A DNA stretch of 64,000 nucleotides, taken from NCBI RefSeq assembly GCF_002288365.1, contig NZ_CP016782.1, positions 186,001 to 250,000 on the forward strand. Reading direction: 5' to 3'. Source of the DNA: Candidatus Planktophila limnetica. Lineage in GTDB: Bacteria > Actinomycetota > Actinomycetes > Nanopelagicales > Nanopelagicaceae. The notes beneath the pieces were generated by a model. That model worked only from the letters and a program-made list of their open reading frames with translations, did not search any database and was not told where the DNA came from. Positions within the stretch are counted from its first letter, which is position 1. Each line of letters begins with the position of its first letter. The position numbers were made by a program, and so were the translations under genes. Below are positions 1 to 9,332 of the stretch, in pieces.

Positions 1-45
1 AGCAAGCAAATAATGCGTGAGATTGCGCAGCAAGAGGCGCGGTAG
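1..45 (+). CDS. 3' end of an upstream gene (partial)
   Basis: An open frame enters from the left edge and stops with TAG at 43-45. The 14 visible residues read SKQIMREIAQQEAR. This is too short to identify the protein. In other Actinobacteria genes such as mazG or a lipoprotein gene precede eno, but nothing here decides between them. The 38 bases before eno contain its ribosome binding site and no obvious terminator, so read-through into eno is possible. Confidence 0.35.
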   Translation, partial: SKQIMREIAQQEAR

Positions 46-83
46 GATTAGGCATTGCAACAACGAATTTAGAGGAGAATTAA

Positions 84-1361
<1,278 letters not shown>

Positions 1362-1772
1362 GTGATGGCACGACGTCGTCGATTAAATTTTAATAAACGA
1401 CGCGGTAATAGTCGTGTGCTAACTCTTGCAACCATTCTTTTTTTGATGGCTTTAACTATTGCGCCACCAATAAAGCATTACTTCACTCAACGCGCTCAAA
1501 TAAGTGCGCTTAAATCACAAGTTGAAAGTAACAATGAAGCACTCGAGCAGGCGCGCAAAGAGTTATTAATGTGGAGAGATCCCGAATATGTTAAATCTCA
1601 GGCACGTGAACGTCTGCACTTTGTCCTACCCGGTGAGCGTCAATACATTGTTACTGATTCAGCGGGACAGTACACAGAAGAAAGTGGCACAACCGTTGCA
1701 AGCAAGATTCCAGATGGACAACCTTGGTATGCGCGAATGATTGCATCGATTACGGAAACTCGAAATCAGTGA
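1362..1772 (+). CDS. FtsB/DivIC-family septum formation initiator
   Basis: Small bitopic division protein. FtsB/DivIC members form a coiled-coil complex with FtsL and FtsQ/DivIB at the septum. The 136 residues show a basic cytoplasmic start rich in Arg, one hydrophobic span at about 20-38 (containing ATILFLMALTIAPP), a heptad-rich stretch at about 42-67 (ISALKSQVESNNEALEQ), and the family-typical WRDPEYVKSQARERLHFVLPGE segment. Translation starts directly after the eno stop, at GTG 1362 or the adjacent ATG 1365. Position after eno and before DUF501 is the standard actinobacterial arrangement. The family assignment is firm; the exact role is inferred. Confidence 0.9.
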   Translation: MMARRRRLNFNKRRGNSRVLTLATILFLMALTIAPPIKHYFTQRAQISALKSQVESNNEALEQARKELLMWRDPEYVKSQARERLHFVLPGERQYIVTDSAGQYTEESGTTVASKIPDGQPWYARMIASITETRNQ

Positions 1773-2272
1773 AAGATGTTCAATCCCGCGATCTTGATTG
1801 CATCCAATTTCAATTAGGTCGCACTCCAAGAGATGTGCATGCAATTGGTTACAGGTGTCCATGTTCAATGCCAGCAGTTGTGCAGACGCCTCCGCGACTC
1901 AGTGATGGCACACCATTTCCAACTTTCTACTATGCAACGTGTCCACGACTTACCGGTGCAATCTCTACTCTTGAATCATCAGGATTAATGGCAGAGATGA
2001 ATGATCGCTTAGCCACTGACGCTGATTTAGCTGCTGCTTATGCAAGTGCACATAAGGCTTACTTAGCAGATCGCGACGCCCTGGGAATAGTTGTTGATGA
2101 AGTTGAAGGTATTTCTGCGGGTGGAATGCCTGATCGTGTGAAGTGTTTGCACTCACTCGTTGCACACTCACTCAGTGCTGGCCCAGGTGTGAATCCCCTA
2201 GGAGATGAAGCGTTAAGTAAATTGCCACAGTGGTGGATTGAAAATCCGTGTAATTCGGAGATGGATGCATGA
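1769..2272 (+). CDS. DUF501 domain-containing protein
   Basis: Conserved actinobacterial protein of unknown function. The frame is open upstream, but the best start is GTG 1769, which overlaps the stop of the FtsB-like gene by 4 bases and gives 167 residues. The DUF501 core is recognisable from a CPCSMPAV motif, the PTFYYATCPRL motif and a C-terminal region with DRVKCLHSLVAHSLSAGPG and GDEAL. The conserved cysteines suggest metal binding or redox chemistry, but that is inference. It ends with a 4-base overlap with the Ppx gene, so the four genes from eno are probably co-transcribed. Confidence 0.85.
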   Translation: MKDVQSRDLDCIQFQLGRTPRDVHAIGYRCPCSMPAVVQTPPRLSDGTPFPTFYYATCPRLTGAISTLESSGLMAEMNDRLATDADLAAAYASAHKAYLADRDALGIVVDEVEGISAGGMPDRVKCLHSLVAHSLSAGPGVNPLGDEALSKLPQWWIENPCNSEMDA

Positions 2273-3183
2273 GAGTTGCAGCAATAGATTGTGGAACAAA
2301 TTCAATTAGATTATTAATTGCAGATATTGAAGGAACAAATTTTCGAGAAATTTATCGCACAATGGAGATTGTGCGACTTGGTCAGGGAGTCGACCAGACC
2401 AAGGCTTTTCATCCAGATGCCATTGCACGCACCCTTGCGGCGGTAGATTCATTTGCACAAGAGATTTCAAAGCGTGGAGTAGAGAAGATTCGTTTCTGTG
2501 CAACTAGTGCCACACGCGATGCCACAAATAGAGAGATATTTATAGATGGCGTGAAGCAGCGTCTAGGAATCGAACCTGAAGTTATTTCAGGAGAAGAAGA
2601 AGCAAAGCTCTCATTTATTGGCGCTACAAAAGAGTTTGCTGCAGATCAAGCACCATTTTTAGTCGTTGATATCGGTGGGGGATCTACCGAGTTTGTTTTC
2701 GGGCACTCTGACGTTGAATTCGCAAAGAGCGTGAACATTGGATGCGTGCGAATGACAGAGCGAAATATTCACTCGGATCCACCAAAATCTGAAGAAATCG
2801 AAAATACTCGAAATGACATTCAAGAAGCAATAGCGTTAGCTGCAACAATCGTTCCAATTACAAAAGCCAAAACTCTTATTGCTGTTGCTGGCACTGCAAC
2901 TTCGGTGGCAGCAAGTGCATTAGAACTCGAGCAATACGACCGTCACTTAATTCACCTTGCCCGCGTTAGTGCTGAACAGACACACTTAGTTGCACTGAAA
3001 TTTGAAAAAATGAATGCAGAGCAAAGATCTCATGTTGGTTTTTTACACCCGGGCCGTGCTGATGTGTTCGCTGCTGGTTCACTTGTTCTTTCAGAAATCA
3101 TGAAGGCCACAGGGGCCACAGAATTTGTGGCATCCGAATCTGATATTTTGGACGGAATCGCCTGGTCTTTGGCCAGAAACTAA
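2269..3183 (+). CDS. ppx: Ppx/GppA-family exopolyphosphatase
   Basis: Member of the ASKHA-fold phosphatases that hydrolyse terminal phosphates of polyphosphate or convert pppGpp to ppGpp. The 304 residues contain the N-terminal AIDCGTNSIRLLIAD phosphate loop, the SATRDATNRE motif, GEEEAKLSF and the second loop VVDIGGGSTEF near residue 138. It ends soon after the RADVFAAGS block, so it lacks the C-terminal HD-like domain of long E. coli Ppx, as is usual for the short actinobacterial forms. ATG 2269 overlaps the DUF501 stop. Sequence alone does not separate polyphosphatase from pppGpp phosphatase activity. Confidence 0.93.
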   Translation: MRVAAIDCGTNSIRLLIADIEGTNFREIYRTMEIVRLGQGVDQTKAFHPDAIARTLAAVDSFAQEISKRGVEKIRFCATSATRDATNREIFIDGVKQRLGIEPEVISGEEEAKLSFIGATKEFAADQAPFLVVDIGGGSTEFVFGHSDVEFAKSVNIGCVRMTERNIHSDPPKSEEIENTRNDIQEAIALAATIVPITKAKTLIAVAGTATSVAASALELEQYDRHLIHLARVSAEQTHLVALKFEKMNAEQRSHVGFLHPGRADVFAAGSLVLSEIMKATGATEFVASESDILDGIAWSLARN

Positions 3184-3230
3184 GGGGAATAAACCCCGAG
3201 CACTCCCTGTTTTATAAGTGGTTTCTGCGC

Positions 3231-3259
3231 TTGGGAAAACGGGTAGATTTGCCTACGTT
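3231..3259 (+). promoter_or_regulatory. Candidate promoter of the tRNA(UAA) gene
   Basis: A TTGGGA hexamer at 3231-3236 and a TACGTT hexamer at 3254-3259 are separated by exactly 17 bases. TACGTT fits the actinobacterial TAnnnT -10 consensus. The predicted start point near 3266 lies a few bases before the mature tRNA 5' end at 3272. A short GGGG/CCCC hairpin at 3184-3197 lies between the Ppx stop and this promoter. Confidence 0.5.
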
Positions 3260-3271
3260 GTAAAAAACGTG

Positions 3272-3344
3272 GCCCCTGTAGCCCAATGGCAGAGGCAGAG
3301 GACTTAAAATCCTTCCAGTGTGGGTTCGACCCCCACCGGGGGCA
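3272..3344 (+). tRNA. tRNA with UAA anticodon (tRNA-Leu by anticodon), class I shape
   Basis: A 73-base cloverleaf. Acceptor stem 3272-3278 pairs with 3337-3343 (one G-U), followed by discriminator A3344. The D stem GCC/GGC has 3 pairs. The anticodon stem 3298-3302 pairs with 3310-3314 around the loop CTTAAAA, giving anticodon TAA at 3305-3307. The T stem GTGGG/CCCAC encloses TTCGACC. The variable region is only five bases (3315-3319), whereas bacterial tRNA-Leu normally has a long class II variable arm. The anticodon reads UUA, a common codon in this window. CCA is not encoded. The amino-acid identity is therefore less certain than the anticodon suggests. Confidence 0.85.
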
Positions 3345-3381
3345 CGAGCACTTACAAATACAAAAAGGAGAGCCACAAGTT

Positions 3382-4158
3382 ATGCAAAGTTCAAACCCAG
3401 TACTGAACCGGTCATTTAAAAATCCGGGTTATGCAGCGGTTGATCCAAATAAACTTGAAGAAATCTATAACGCGCCGGCGGCATCATCTGCACGCACTGG
3501 TCGCATGACAATGGATGATGTTATTACTCGCACAGGAATGCTTCTTGCAGTTTTAGTTGCTGCAGGCGCAGTTTCATGGACACTAAATCTTGGTGGTGGA
3601 GTAGTTCTCATTTCACTTCTTGCAGGCTTCGCTCTTGCAATGGTCAATACATTTAGCAAAACAATTCGACCAGCTTTAATTCTTGCTTATGCTGGCGTGC
3701 AGGGCATCGCACTCGGTGCAATCAGCCACGTTCTTAACAGCGCTTATCCTGGAATTGCTGGACAAGCAGTTATGGGAACAATTTGTGCATTCGTAGGCAT
3801 GCTCGTTGCTTATCGCAGTGGACGCATTCGTGTGACACCAAAGTTTACAAAGATGCTTATTGGCGCAGCAATGGGATATTTGTTGTTAGGTCTTGTCAGC
3901 ATGATTGGTTCATTCGCTGGTCTGGGTGGCGGACTTGGACTCTTTGGAATTTCAGGTGTCGGTCCAATGATTGCTATTGCCGGCGTTGCACTTGCTAGCT
4001 TTTTCTTGATTTTAGATTTTGATGCGATTGAAAAGGGAGTTGCAGCAGCAGCCCCAGAGCAAGAGTCATGGCGAGCAGCCTTCGGACTTATGGTCACAAT
4101 CGTCTGGCTCTATATGGAAATCTTGCGACTTCTATCTATTTTGCGTGGTCGCGACTAA
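3382..4158 (+). CDS. Bax inhibitor-1 / YccA-family membrane protein
   Basis: Integral membrane protein of the BI-1 (TMBIM) superfamily; bacterial members include BsYetJ, a pH-sensitive calcium leak channel. The frame is open back to 3286 across the tRNA gene, so I place the start at ATG 3382 behind AAAGGAG at 3364-3370, giving 258 residues. After a soluble N-terminus of about 45 residues come about seven hydrophobic spans, including GMLLAVLVAAGAVSWTL and the C-terminal FFLILDFDAIEKGV, which holds the family's paired aspartates. The function in this organism is unknown. A hairpin at 4178-4210 probably terminates it. Confidence 0.88.
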   Translation: MQSSNPVLNRSFKNPGYAAVDPNKLEEIYNAPAASSARTGRMTMDDVITRTGMLLAVLVAAGAVSWTLNLGGGVVLISLLAGFALAMVNTFSKTIRPALILAYAGVQGIALGAISHVLNSAYPGIAGQAVMGTICAFVGMLVAYRSGRIRVTPKFTKMLIGAAMGYLLLGLVSMIGSFAGLGGGLGLFGISGVGPMIAIAGVALASFFLILDFDAIEKGVAAAAPEQESWRAAFGLMVTIVWLYMEILRLLSILRGRD

Positions 4159-4165
4159 ATACAAA

Positions 4166-5389
4166 TTACTTACTAGATTGCCCGAGATGCGAAGTGCGCG
4201 TCTCGGGCAATTTTGTTGCCACAGCAATTACTAAGAAGACAAGTAATGCACTAATTGCGAATGTTGCTCTGAAACCATAATGATCGGCGATGAAGCCAAG
4301 TGCTATTGGCGCAATCATTGCGCCAGCATCTCCAGACATTTGATAGAGCGCAATTACTTGCCCGCCCTTGCCTCTTAATACGTCGCCAACAATTGCTGCT
4401 GGAGTTGTTGAAAGAAAAGCCGAACCAAAGGCGCCAACAAACATAGAGAGTAGAAAGATCCAAGGATGAAAGGTGAGAACGAGAAGAACAACTGAGGTTC
4501 CAAGCAGTATGAGACCTGAGATAGCAGAGAATTTTCGACCACGCTTATCTGAAAGCCCTCCGGCTTTGAGTAAAAAAAGCCCTTGAACTACAGCTGAAAT
4601 TGTAAAACCAACTCCAATAAATCCTGCAGATGATTTCATGTCTTCAACCATAAATAGTGGCAATACCGAACGACTCATCCCGAAGAGAACCCACGCTGTT
4701 ACAAAAGAGATCATCAGTGCAATCACATAAGGCTTCATAGCTAGTGCATCACGGATTGATGTTTTAACAACAATAGATTTTTCTGTCGGTCTGGCAGCTA
4801 GAACAGAGTTACGAAGTAAGAAGCCACCGGCGACACTAGCAACTACAAGCAGAGCGGCATAAACAAGAAGAGGCGCTCTCAAAGAAATTGCAGTTAAAAA
4901 CCCACCAATGACAGGCCCAGCCATCATGCCGACTAAGAAACTTCCGTTATATAAAGATTGTGCACGTGCCCGCTGATCATCGCTGACGGCGCGCAAAAGC
5001 ATTGAACCTGCAGCAACAGAGAACATTGAAGAACCGAGTCCACCCGCAGCTCTAAAAATTAATAACTGTTCGTATGACTGAGCAAGCGCTGCGGCAAAAG
5101 AGGAGAGGGCAACGAATGCGATACCGACGGTAAAGACCAATCGCTCACCAAATTTATCAACGAATTTTCCAGAGATTAGTCCTGAAGCAAAGCGAGCAAG
5201 GGCAAATGCAGAAATGATCGAACCCACTTGAGCATTATTAACACCAAAAGATTTAGCAAAGAGTGGAATAGTCGGTGCGATAATTCCGAATCCAACTGCT
5301 ACAAAAAATGAAGCAAAGACAAGCACACCAACCTCTCGCGGAAACTCCGCAAAAGGGTTGGTGAAGCCATTCTTAAACTTATTAGTCAA
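4166..5389 (-). CDS. MFS transporter (12-TM drug/efflux type)
   Basis: Major facilitator superfamily permease of 407 residues with about 12 hydrophobic spans. The motif-A-like loop GKFVDKFGERLVF sits between the second and third spans, and a related loop GLSDKRGRKF lies between spans 8 and 9, as expected for two six-helix halves. A motif-C-like MAGPVIGGF near span 5 points to drug:H+ antiport rather than sugar import, though the substrate is unknown. The start is TTG 5389, three bases after the stop of the upstream DHA2 transporter and without a clear Shine-Dalgarno, so the two are almost certainly co-transcribed and perhaps translationally coupled. Confidence 0.9.
   Translation of the reverse strand: MTNKFKNGFTNPFAEFPREVGVLVFASFFVAVGFGIIAPTIPLFAKSFGVNNAQVGSIISAFALARFASGLISGKFVDKFGERLVFTVGIAFVALSSFAAALAQSYEQLLIFRAAGGLGSSMFSVAAGSMLLRAVSDDQRARAQSLYNGSFLVGMMAGPVIGGFLTAISLRAPLLVYAALLVVASVAGGFLLRNSVLAARPTEKSIVVKTSIRDALAMKPYVIALMISFVTAWVLFGMSRSVLPLFMVEDMKSSAGFIGVGFTISAVVQGLFLLKAGGLSDKRGRKFSAISGLILLGTSVVLLVLTFHPWIFLLSMFVGAFGSAFLSTTPAAIVGDVLRGKGGQVIALYQMSGDAGAMIAPIALGFIADHYGFRATFAISALLVFLVIAVATKLPETRTSHLGQSSK
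4178..4214 (+). terminator. Rho-independent terminator after the BI-1 gene
   Basis: TTGCCCGAGA at 4178-4187 pairs perfectly with TCTCGGGCAA at 4201-4210 (10 bp, 13-base loop) and is followed by TTTTG. The hairpin lies inside the last codons of the convergent MFS gene, so the same bases encode the transporter C-terminus and fold as the terminator for the plus-strand transcript. Confidence 0.7.
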
Positions 5390-5392
5390 TTG

Positions 5393-6991
5393 TTATCCGA
5401 CTGCTTCGCCAGCGGCTTCTTCACGAGCGGCTGCATAATCTTTGTTTGTGCGAAGAGGTACTTCTCGAAGCATTAGAGCAAAGATAATTCCAAGAGCTGT
5501 AACAGGAGCTGCAGCAAGGAAAACCACGTGGAAAGAGTTCACAAATGCATCGAGTGCGGTGTTCTGTACAACTACTGGAAGATCTTTGAGAACTGCCGTA
5601 TTTGAAGAAAGTTGCTTTAATTTTTCTGGGTCGAAACCGGAAACCGCGGATGGATTTGTAGCAGCCAGCTCGGTAAAACCTGATTGTAAATAATGAGTTA
5701 CACGATTTGTCAGAATACTTCCAAATAGTGCGGTACCGAAAACGCTACCGAGTGATCTAAAGAATGTATTCGAACTTGTTGCAACACCCATATCTTTAAA
5801 ATCTACAGAGTTTTGAAGCGCAATAACAATTGTTTGCATTGAAAGCCCAAGCCCTGCGCCGACCAGAATTGAAAAAATCGATAACTGCCAGAACGGTGTT
5901 TCGCGAGTGAGTGTGACCATAAGCAAAATACCAATGGTCATCAGGGTTGTTCCCATAACTGGGAATTTCTTATACTTACCAGATTTTGAAATTGCTTTTC
6001 CACTAAAGATTGAAGTTGAAACAATTCCGAGCATGAGAGGAATTAATTTAAGCCCTGCTTCAGTAGCAGAAGCTCCCTTAACTACCTGTAAGTACAGAGG
6101 CAACATGACAATAGCCCCGAACATTCCTGCGCCAATAACTGCACCCAAAATAGAGGTTAATGTGAACGTGTGATTTTTAAATAGCTCAAGCGGCAAGATT
6201 GGTTCTTGTGCTTTTGATTCCCAGTAGATGAAGAGAATTACAAGCACGATACCTGCAATGAAGTAAGCAATAGTTCGTGAATCTAACCAACCATGTTCTG
6301 GCCCGTAAATTGAAACGGTAAGGAGAATTGAAACTGTTGCAGCAACCATGAGAAGAGCGCCGAGATAATCGATTTTATGCTCGCGCTTAACTTTTGGAAT
6401 ATGAAGCACTGCAGAAGTAATAAGCAGCGCAGCAATTCCAAATGGCAAGTTAATATAGAAAATCCACCGCCATCCAGTGATACCAAGAATGGTTGCGTGA
6501 TCAGAGAAAAAACCACCAAGTAGTGGACCGGCAACGGAAGAAAGTCCCCACACTGCACCGAAATAACCTTGATAGCGACCACGTTCACGTGGAGGAACGA
6601 TGTCTCCGATAATCACAAATGTCAGTGCCATTAATCCACCAGCACCAAGACCTTGAAGTGCACGAGTTGCGATGAGCTGGGTCATATCTTGTGAAGCACC
6701 AGCTAAGAATGATCCGATAAGAAAAGTAACAATTGCGAATTGGAAAACAACGCGTCTTCCATAAATGTCAGAGATTTTTCCGTACAAAGGCGTTGAAGCT
6801 GTTGAGGTCAATAAGTAAGCAGTGACAACCCATGTGTAATGGTTTAAACCATTGAAATCTTCGACAATACTCTTTAGCGCCGTAGAGACAATGGTTTGAT
6901 CGAGTGCTGCAAGGAGTAGGCCGGTCATTAGCCCACCAAGGATGACCATAATTTCGCGGTGTGTATGTTCTTTCGTCGGAGCATTGCTCAT
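5393..6991 (-). CDS. MFS transporter, DHA2 family (EmrB/QacA type)
   Basis: Proton-driven multidrug exporter of 532 residues, the expected size for the 14-span DHA2 group. Visible marks are the motif-D1-like [11 protein letters not shown] in span 1, motif A as [10 protein letters not shown], the [11 protein letters not shown] helix, and motif C as [11 protein letters not shown] followed by [13 protein letters not shown]. The C-terminal tail is charged ([16 protein letters not shown]). ATG 6991 follows a GAAAGG Shine-Dalgarno. It is first in a two-gene minus-strand operon with the 12-TM MFS gene, and diverges from the ABC exporter starting at 7068. The substrate is not predictable from the sequence. 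Confidence 0.93.
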   Translation of the reverse strand: MSNAPTKEHTHREIMVILGGLMTGLLLAALDQTIVSTALKSIVEDFNGLNHYTWVVTAYLLTSTASTPLYGKISDIYGRRVVFQFAIVTFLIGSFLAGASQDMTQLIATRALQGLGAGGLMALTFVIIGDIVPPRERGRYQGYFGAVWGLSSVAGPLLGGFFSDHATILGITGWRWIFYINLPFGIAALLITSAVLHIPKVKREHKIDYLGALLMVAATVSILLTVSIYGPEHGWLDSRTIAYFIAGIVLVILFIYWESKAQEPILPLELFKNHTFTLTSILGAVIGAGMFGAIVMLPLYLQVVKGASATEAGLKLIPLMLGIVSTSIFSGKAISKSGKYKKFPVMGTTLMTIGILLMVTLTRETPFWQLSIFSILVGAGLGLSMQTIVIALQNSVDFKDMGVATSSNTFFRSLGSVFGTALFGSILTNRVTHYLQSGFTELAATNPSAVSGFDPEKLKQLSSNTAVLKDLPVVVQNTALDAFVNSFHVVFLAAAPVTALGIIFALMLREVPLRTNKDYAAAREEAAGEAVG

Positions 6992-7055
6992 TTAAAAGCC
7001 TTTCAAATCATTATTTACATTGCTTTGTATGTGGCAAAGTCATCTGCAATAGCGG

Positions 7056-7061
7056 TAAGTT
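7056..7061 (+). promoter_or_regulatory. -10 box for leaderless transcription of the DrrA-like gene
   Basis: TAAGTT fits the TAnnnT consensus and lies exactly six bases before GTG 7068. No Shine-Dalgarno sequence is present. Transcription starting about 7 bases after the box would begin at the start codon. Confidence 0.55.
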
Positions 7062-7067
7062 TACTCC

Positions 7068-8024
7068 GTGAAATCAGTAATCGCGGACAATCTGGTGAAG
7101 ACCTATAACAAAGGTAATGTGAAAGCACTTGATGGTTTGAGCCTTGATGTTGAAGAAGGCACTGTTTTAAGCGTGCTTGGTCCAAATGGTGCTGGTAAAA
7201 CTACAACTGTGAGAATTCTTGCAACGCTGCTCACTCCCAATTCCGGAAGCGCAACAGTGGGCGGAATCGATGTAATTAAGCATCCTGAAAAAGTTCGGCA
7301 GATTATTGGACTTTCAGGCCAGTATGCAGCAGTAGATGAAACGTTGACCGGCTGGGATAACTTAGTCATGTTCGGTCGTTTGTATCACTTGAATAAAAAA
7401 GCAGCTATTAAACGTGCAGATGAATTACTAGAGCGATTTTCTTTAACTGATAGTGCAAAGCGGCCGATCAAAACTTATTCGGGCGGAATGCGTCGCCGCT
7501 TGGATTTAGCAGCATCACTGATTGTGCAACCTAAAGTTTTATTTCTAGATGAACCAACGACTGGATTGGATCCTCGTGGTCGTCAGGAAATGTGGGGCGT
7601 CATTGAAGAGTTAGTTAAAGGCGGAGTGACCTTACTTTTGACAACCCAGTACTTGGAAGAAGCAGATCAACTTGCAGATGACATTGTTGTTATTGACCAT
7701 GGAAAAGTTATTGCGCGTGGCACATCAGATGCCCTAAAGAGAGAGGTCGGCGGAGAGCGCTTAGAAGTTGTTGTTGATCACGCAGACATATCCAAGACTT
7801 TAGAAATAGTTGCTCGCGTCAGCGGAAATAAAGCAAGCCTGGATGAAGGACTTCGCAGAATTTCAGCACCTGTCTCAACAGGCTCCATGGCGCTGATGGA
7901 AGTATTGCGTTCTATGGACTCTGAAGGAATACACGCCCTCGATGTTGGTTTAAAGCGTCCATCCCTTGATGATGTATTTATGTCTCTTACTGGTCATGCT
8001 GCAGAAGTAGAGGAAGTGAAATAA
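7068..8024 (+). CDS. ABC transporter ATP-binding protein, DrrA-like
   Basis: Nucleotide-binding subunit of an ABC-2 type exporter. The 318 residues show Walker A GPNGAGKTTT at about 39-48, the signature YSGGMRRRLDLA near 138, Walker B VLFLDEPTTGLDP near 158, the switch region LLLTTQYLEEADQLAD, and the roughly 90-residue C-terminal extension typical of the daunorubicin-resistance (DrrA) group. The extension ends with LKRPSLDDVFMSLTG. The start is GTG 7068, probably on a leaderless mRNA. Its TAA stop shares a base with the ATG of the permease gene, so the two subunits are coupled. The exported compound is unknown. Confidence 0.95.
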   Translation: MKSVIADNLVKTYNKGNVKALDGLSLDVEEGTVLSVLGPNGAGKTTTVRILATLLTPNSGSATVGGIDVIKHPEKVRQIIGLSGQYAAVDETLTGWDNLVMFGRLYHLNKKAAIKRADELLERFSLTDSAKRPIKTYSGGMRRRLDLAASLIVQPKVLFLDEPTTGLDPRGRQEMWGVIEELVKGGVTLLLTTQYLEEADQLADDIVVIDHGKVIARGTSDALKREVGGERLEVVVDHADISKTLEIVARVSGNKASLDEGLRRISAPVSTGSMALMEVLRSMDSEGIHALDVGLKRPSLDDVFMSLTGHAAEVEEVK

Positions 8025-8815
8025 TGAACGCCATTAGCGATTCAATAGTTATTACAAAGCGCCAACTACTTCAGTTGGCTCGCGTTCCTGAAGTTTTAAT
8101 CTTTTCAACAATTCAGCCGGTGATGTTTGTTTTACTCTTTAGATATGTATTTGGTGGCTCCATTGAAACAGGACAACCAGGTGGTTACGTTCAACTCTTA
8201 ATGCCTGGAATCTTTGTGCAGACAGTAGCCTTTACATTGGCTGCAACAGCTTCTGGTCTTGCAGAAGATATGAAAAAGGGTTTAATAGATCGATTTAGAT
8301 CACTTCCAATCGCGCGTTCTGCTCTCATCCTTGGGCGAACACTCGGTGATTCATTACTTAACATCGTCGTACTTGCCGTGATGGGTATTGCAGGTTTCGT
8401 TGTGGGATGGCGTCCAACCTCTGGCGTATTTAGCATTATTTTGGCCTTTTTGTTCTTACTATTTTTTGGTTACGCACTTTCATGGGTTGGTATTTACATT
8501 GGTCTTTCCGCACGAGATGCGCGCGTAGTTCAAAACGTAAGCTTCTTGGTTACTTTCCCATTAACATTTTTATCAAATGCTTTCGCGCCAACAACGGGAA
8601 TGCCAAGACCACTTCAATACGTGGCAGAATGGAATCCAGTTTCAACGATGGTTGCTGCTTGTCGCCAACTCTTTGGACTTGAAAATGAATTTGGCGCGAC
8701 GGCAGGATCGTTTCCCAGTGAGAATCCGCTGACGATGTCACTTATTTATATGGCAATAATTATGATTATTTTTGTGCCGATGAGTGTGAAGAAATATCAG
8801 AACGCGAGTAATTAA
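8024..8815 (+). CDS. ABC-2 type transporter permease, DrrB-like
   Basis: Membrane subunit partnered with the preceding ATPase. It has 263 residues and about six hydrophobic spans, with the ABC-2 hallmarks: an amphipathic N-terminus (TKRQLLQLARVPEVL), the LMPGIFVQTVAF segment, GLIDRFRSLPIARSA between spans 2 and 3, and the SFLVTFPLTFLSNAFAPTTGMPRPLQ block before the last span. ATG 8024 overlaps the DrrA-like stop by one base. The final TAA shares TTAA (8812-8815) with the stop of the convergent greA gene, leaving no intergenic space for a terminator. Confidence 0.94.
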   Translation: MNAISDSIVITKRQLLQLARVPEVLIFSTIQPVMFVLLFRYVFGGSIETGQPGGYVQLLMPGIFVQTVAFTLAATASGLAEDMKKGLIDRFRSLPIARSALILGRTLGDSLLNIVVLAVMGIAGFVVGWRPTSGVFSIILAFLFLLFFGYALSWVGIYIGLSARDARVVQNVSFLVTFPLTFLSNAFAPTTGMPRPLQYVAEWNPVSTMVAACRQLFGLENEFGATAGSFPSENPLTMSLIYMAIIMIIFVPMSVKKYQNASN

Positions 8816-9288
8816 GAGTAATTCTCTGCGTGCTTGATTTGAACTGAAATAGTTTTTCCATTGGGTGCGGTATATGAAACGTTTTCTCCAACTTTGGCGC
8901 CCATCACAGCAGAGCCAAGTGGAGATTTCTCGCTATAAACATCTAGGTCACCGGATGCAATCTCGCGCGAACCGAGTAGAAATTTAGTTTCATCTCCAGC
9001 CACAATTGCTGTGACAACCATTCCCGCACCAACGACACCATCGGCGCTAGCCGGTGGAGTTCCGATGTGAGCATTTTCTAACATCTGCTTGAGCTGACGA
9101 ATACGCGCTTCAATTTTGCCTTGCTCATCACGTGCAGCGTGGTAGCCACCATTTTCTTTTAAGTCACCTTCGGCGCGTGCTGCTTCAATTTTTTTAATAA
9201 TTTCTGTGCGCGCTTCGCCTTCAAGGTGCGCCAATTCAGCAGCTAAACGATCAGCTGCTTCTTGGGTGAGCCACGTCTGAGTAGTCAT
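8812..9288 (-). CDS. greA: Transcription elongation factor GreA
   Basis: Binds the secondary channel of RNA polymerase and stimulates cleavage of backtracked RNA. The 158 residues comprise the N-terminal coiled coil (about 1-75; LTQEAADRLAAELAHLEGEAR and the tip segment EARAEGDLKENGGYHAARDEQ, with the tip acidic residues D and E) and the C-terminal FKBP-like domain with the LGSREIASGDLDVYSEKSPLGSAVMG block. Length and domain order are normal for the family. It lies downstream of the DUF4307 gene on the same strand, a common actinobacterial neighbour pair. Confidence 0.96.
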   Translation of the reverse strand: MTTQTWLTQEAADRLAAELAHLEGEARTEIIKKIEAARAEGDLKENGGYHAARDEQGKIEARIRQLKQMLENAHIGTPPASADGVVGAGMVVTAIVAGDETKFLLGSREIASGDLDVYSEKSPLGSAVMGAKVGENVSYTAPNGKTISVQIKHAENYS

Positions 9289-9332
9289 AAGGGGAGTAAC
9301 GGTAGCGAATGCTCCAGTAATTGTGAATTGAG

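Noticed and set aside
3286-3381. N-terminal extension of the BI-1 gene
   Set aside because: The open frame runs through the tRNA gene. A good Shine-Dalgarno precedes ATG 3382, so the extension is not coding.
7023-7039. CTTTG/CAAAG inverted repeat between the divergent transporter genes as a repressor operator
   Set aside because: Arms are only 5 bp with a 7-base spacer and no second copy. Chance is a sufficient explanation, and no regulator gene is nearby.
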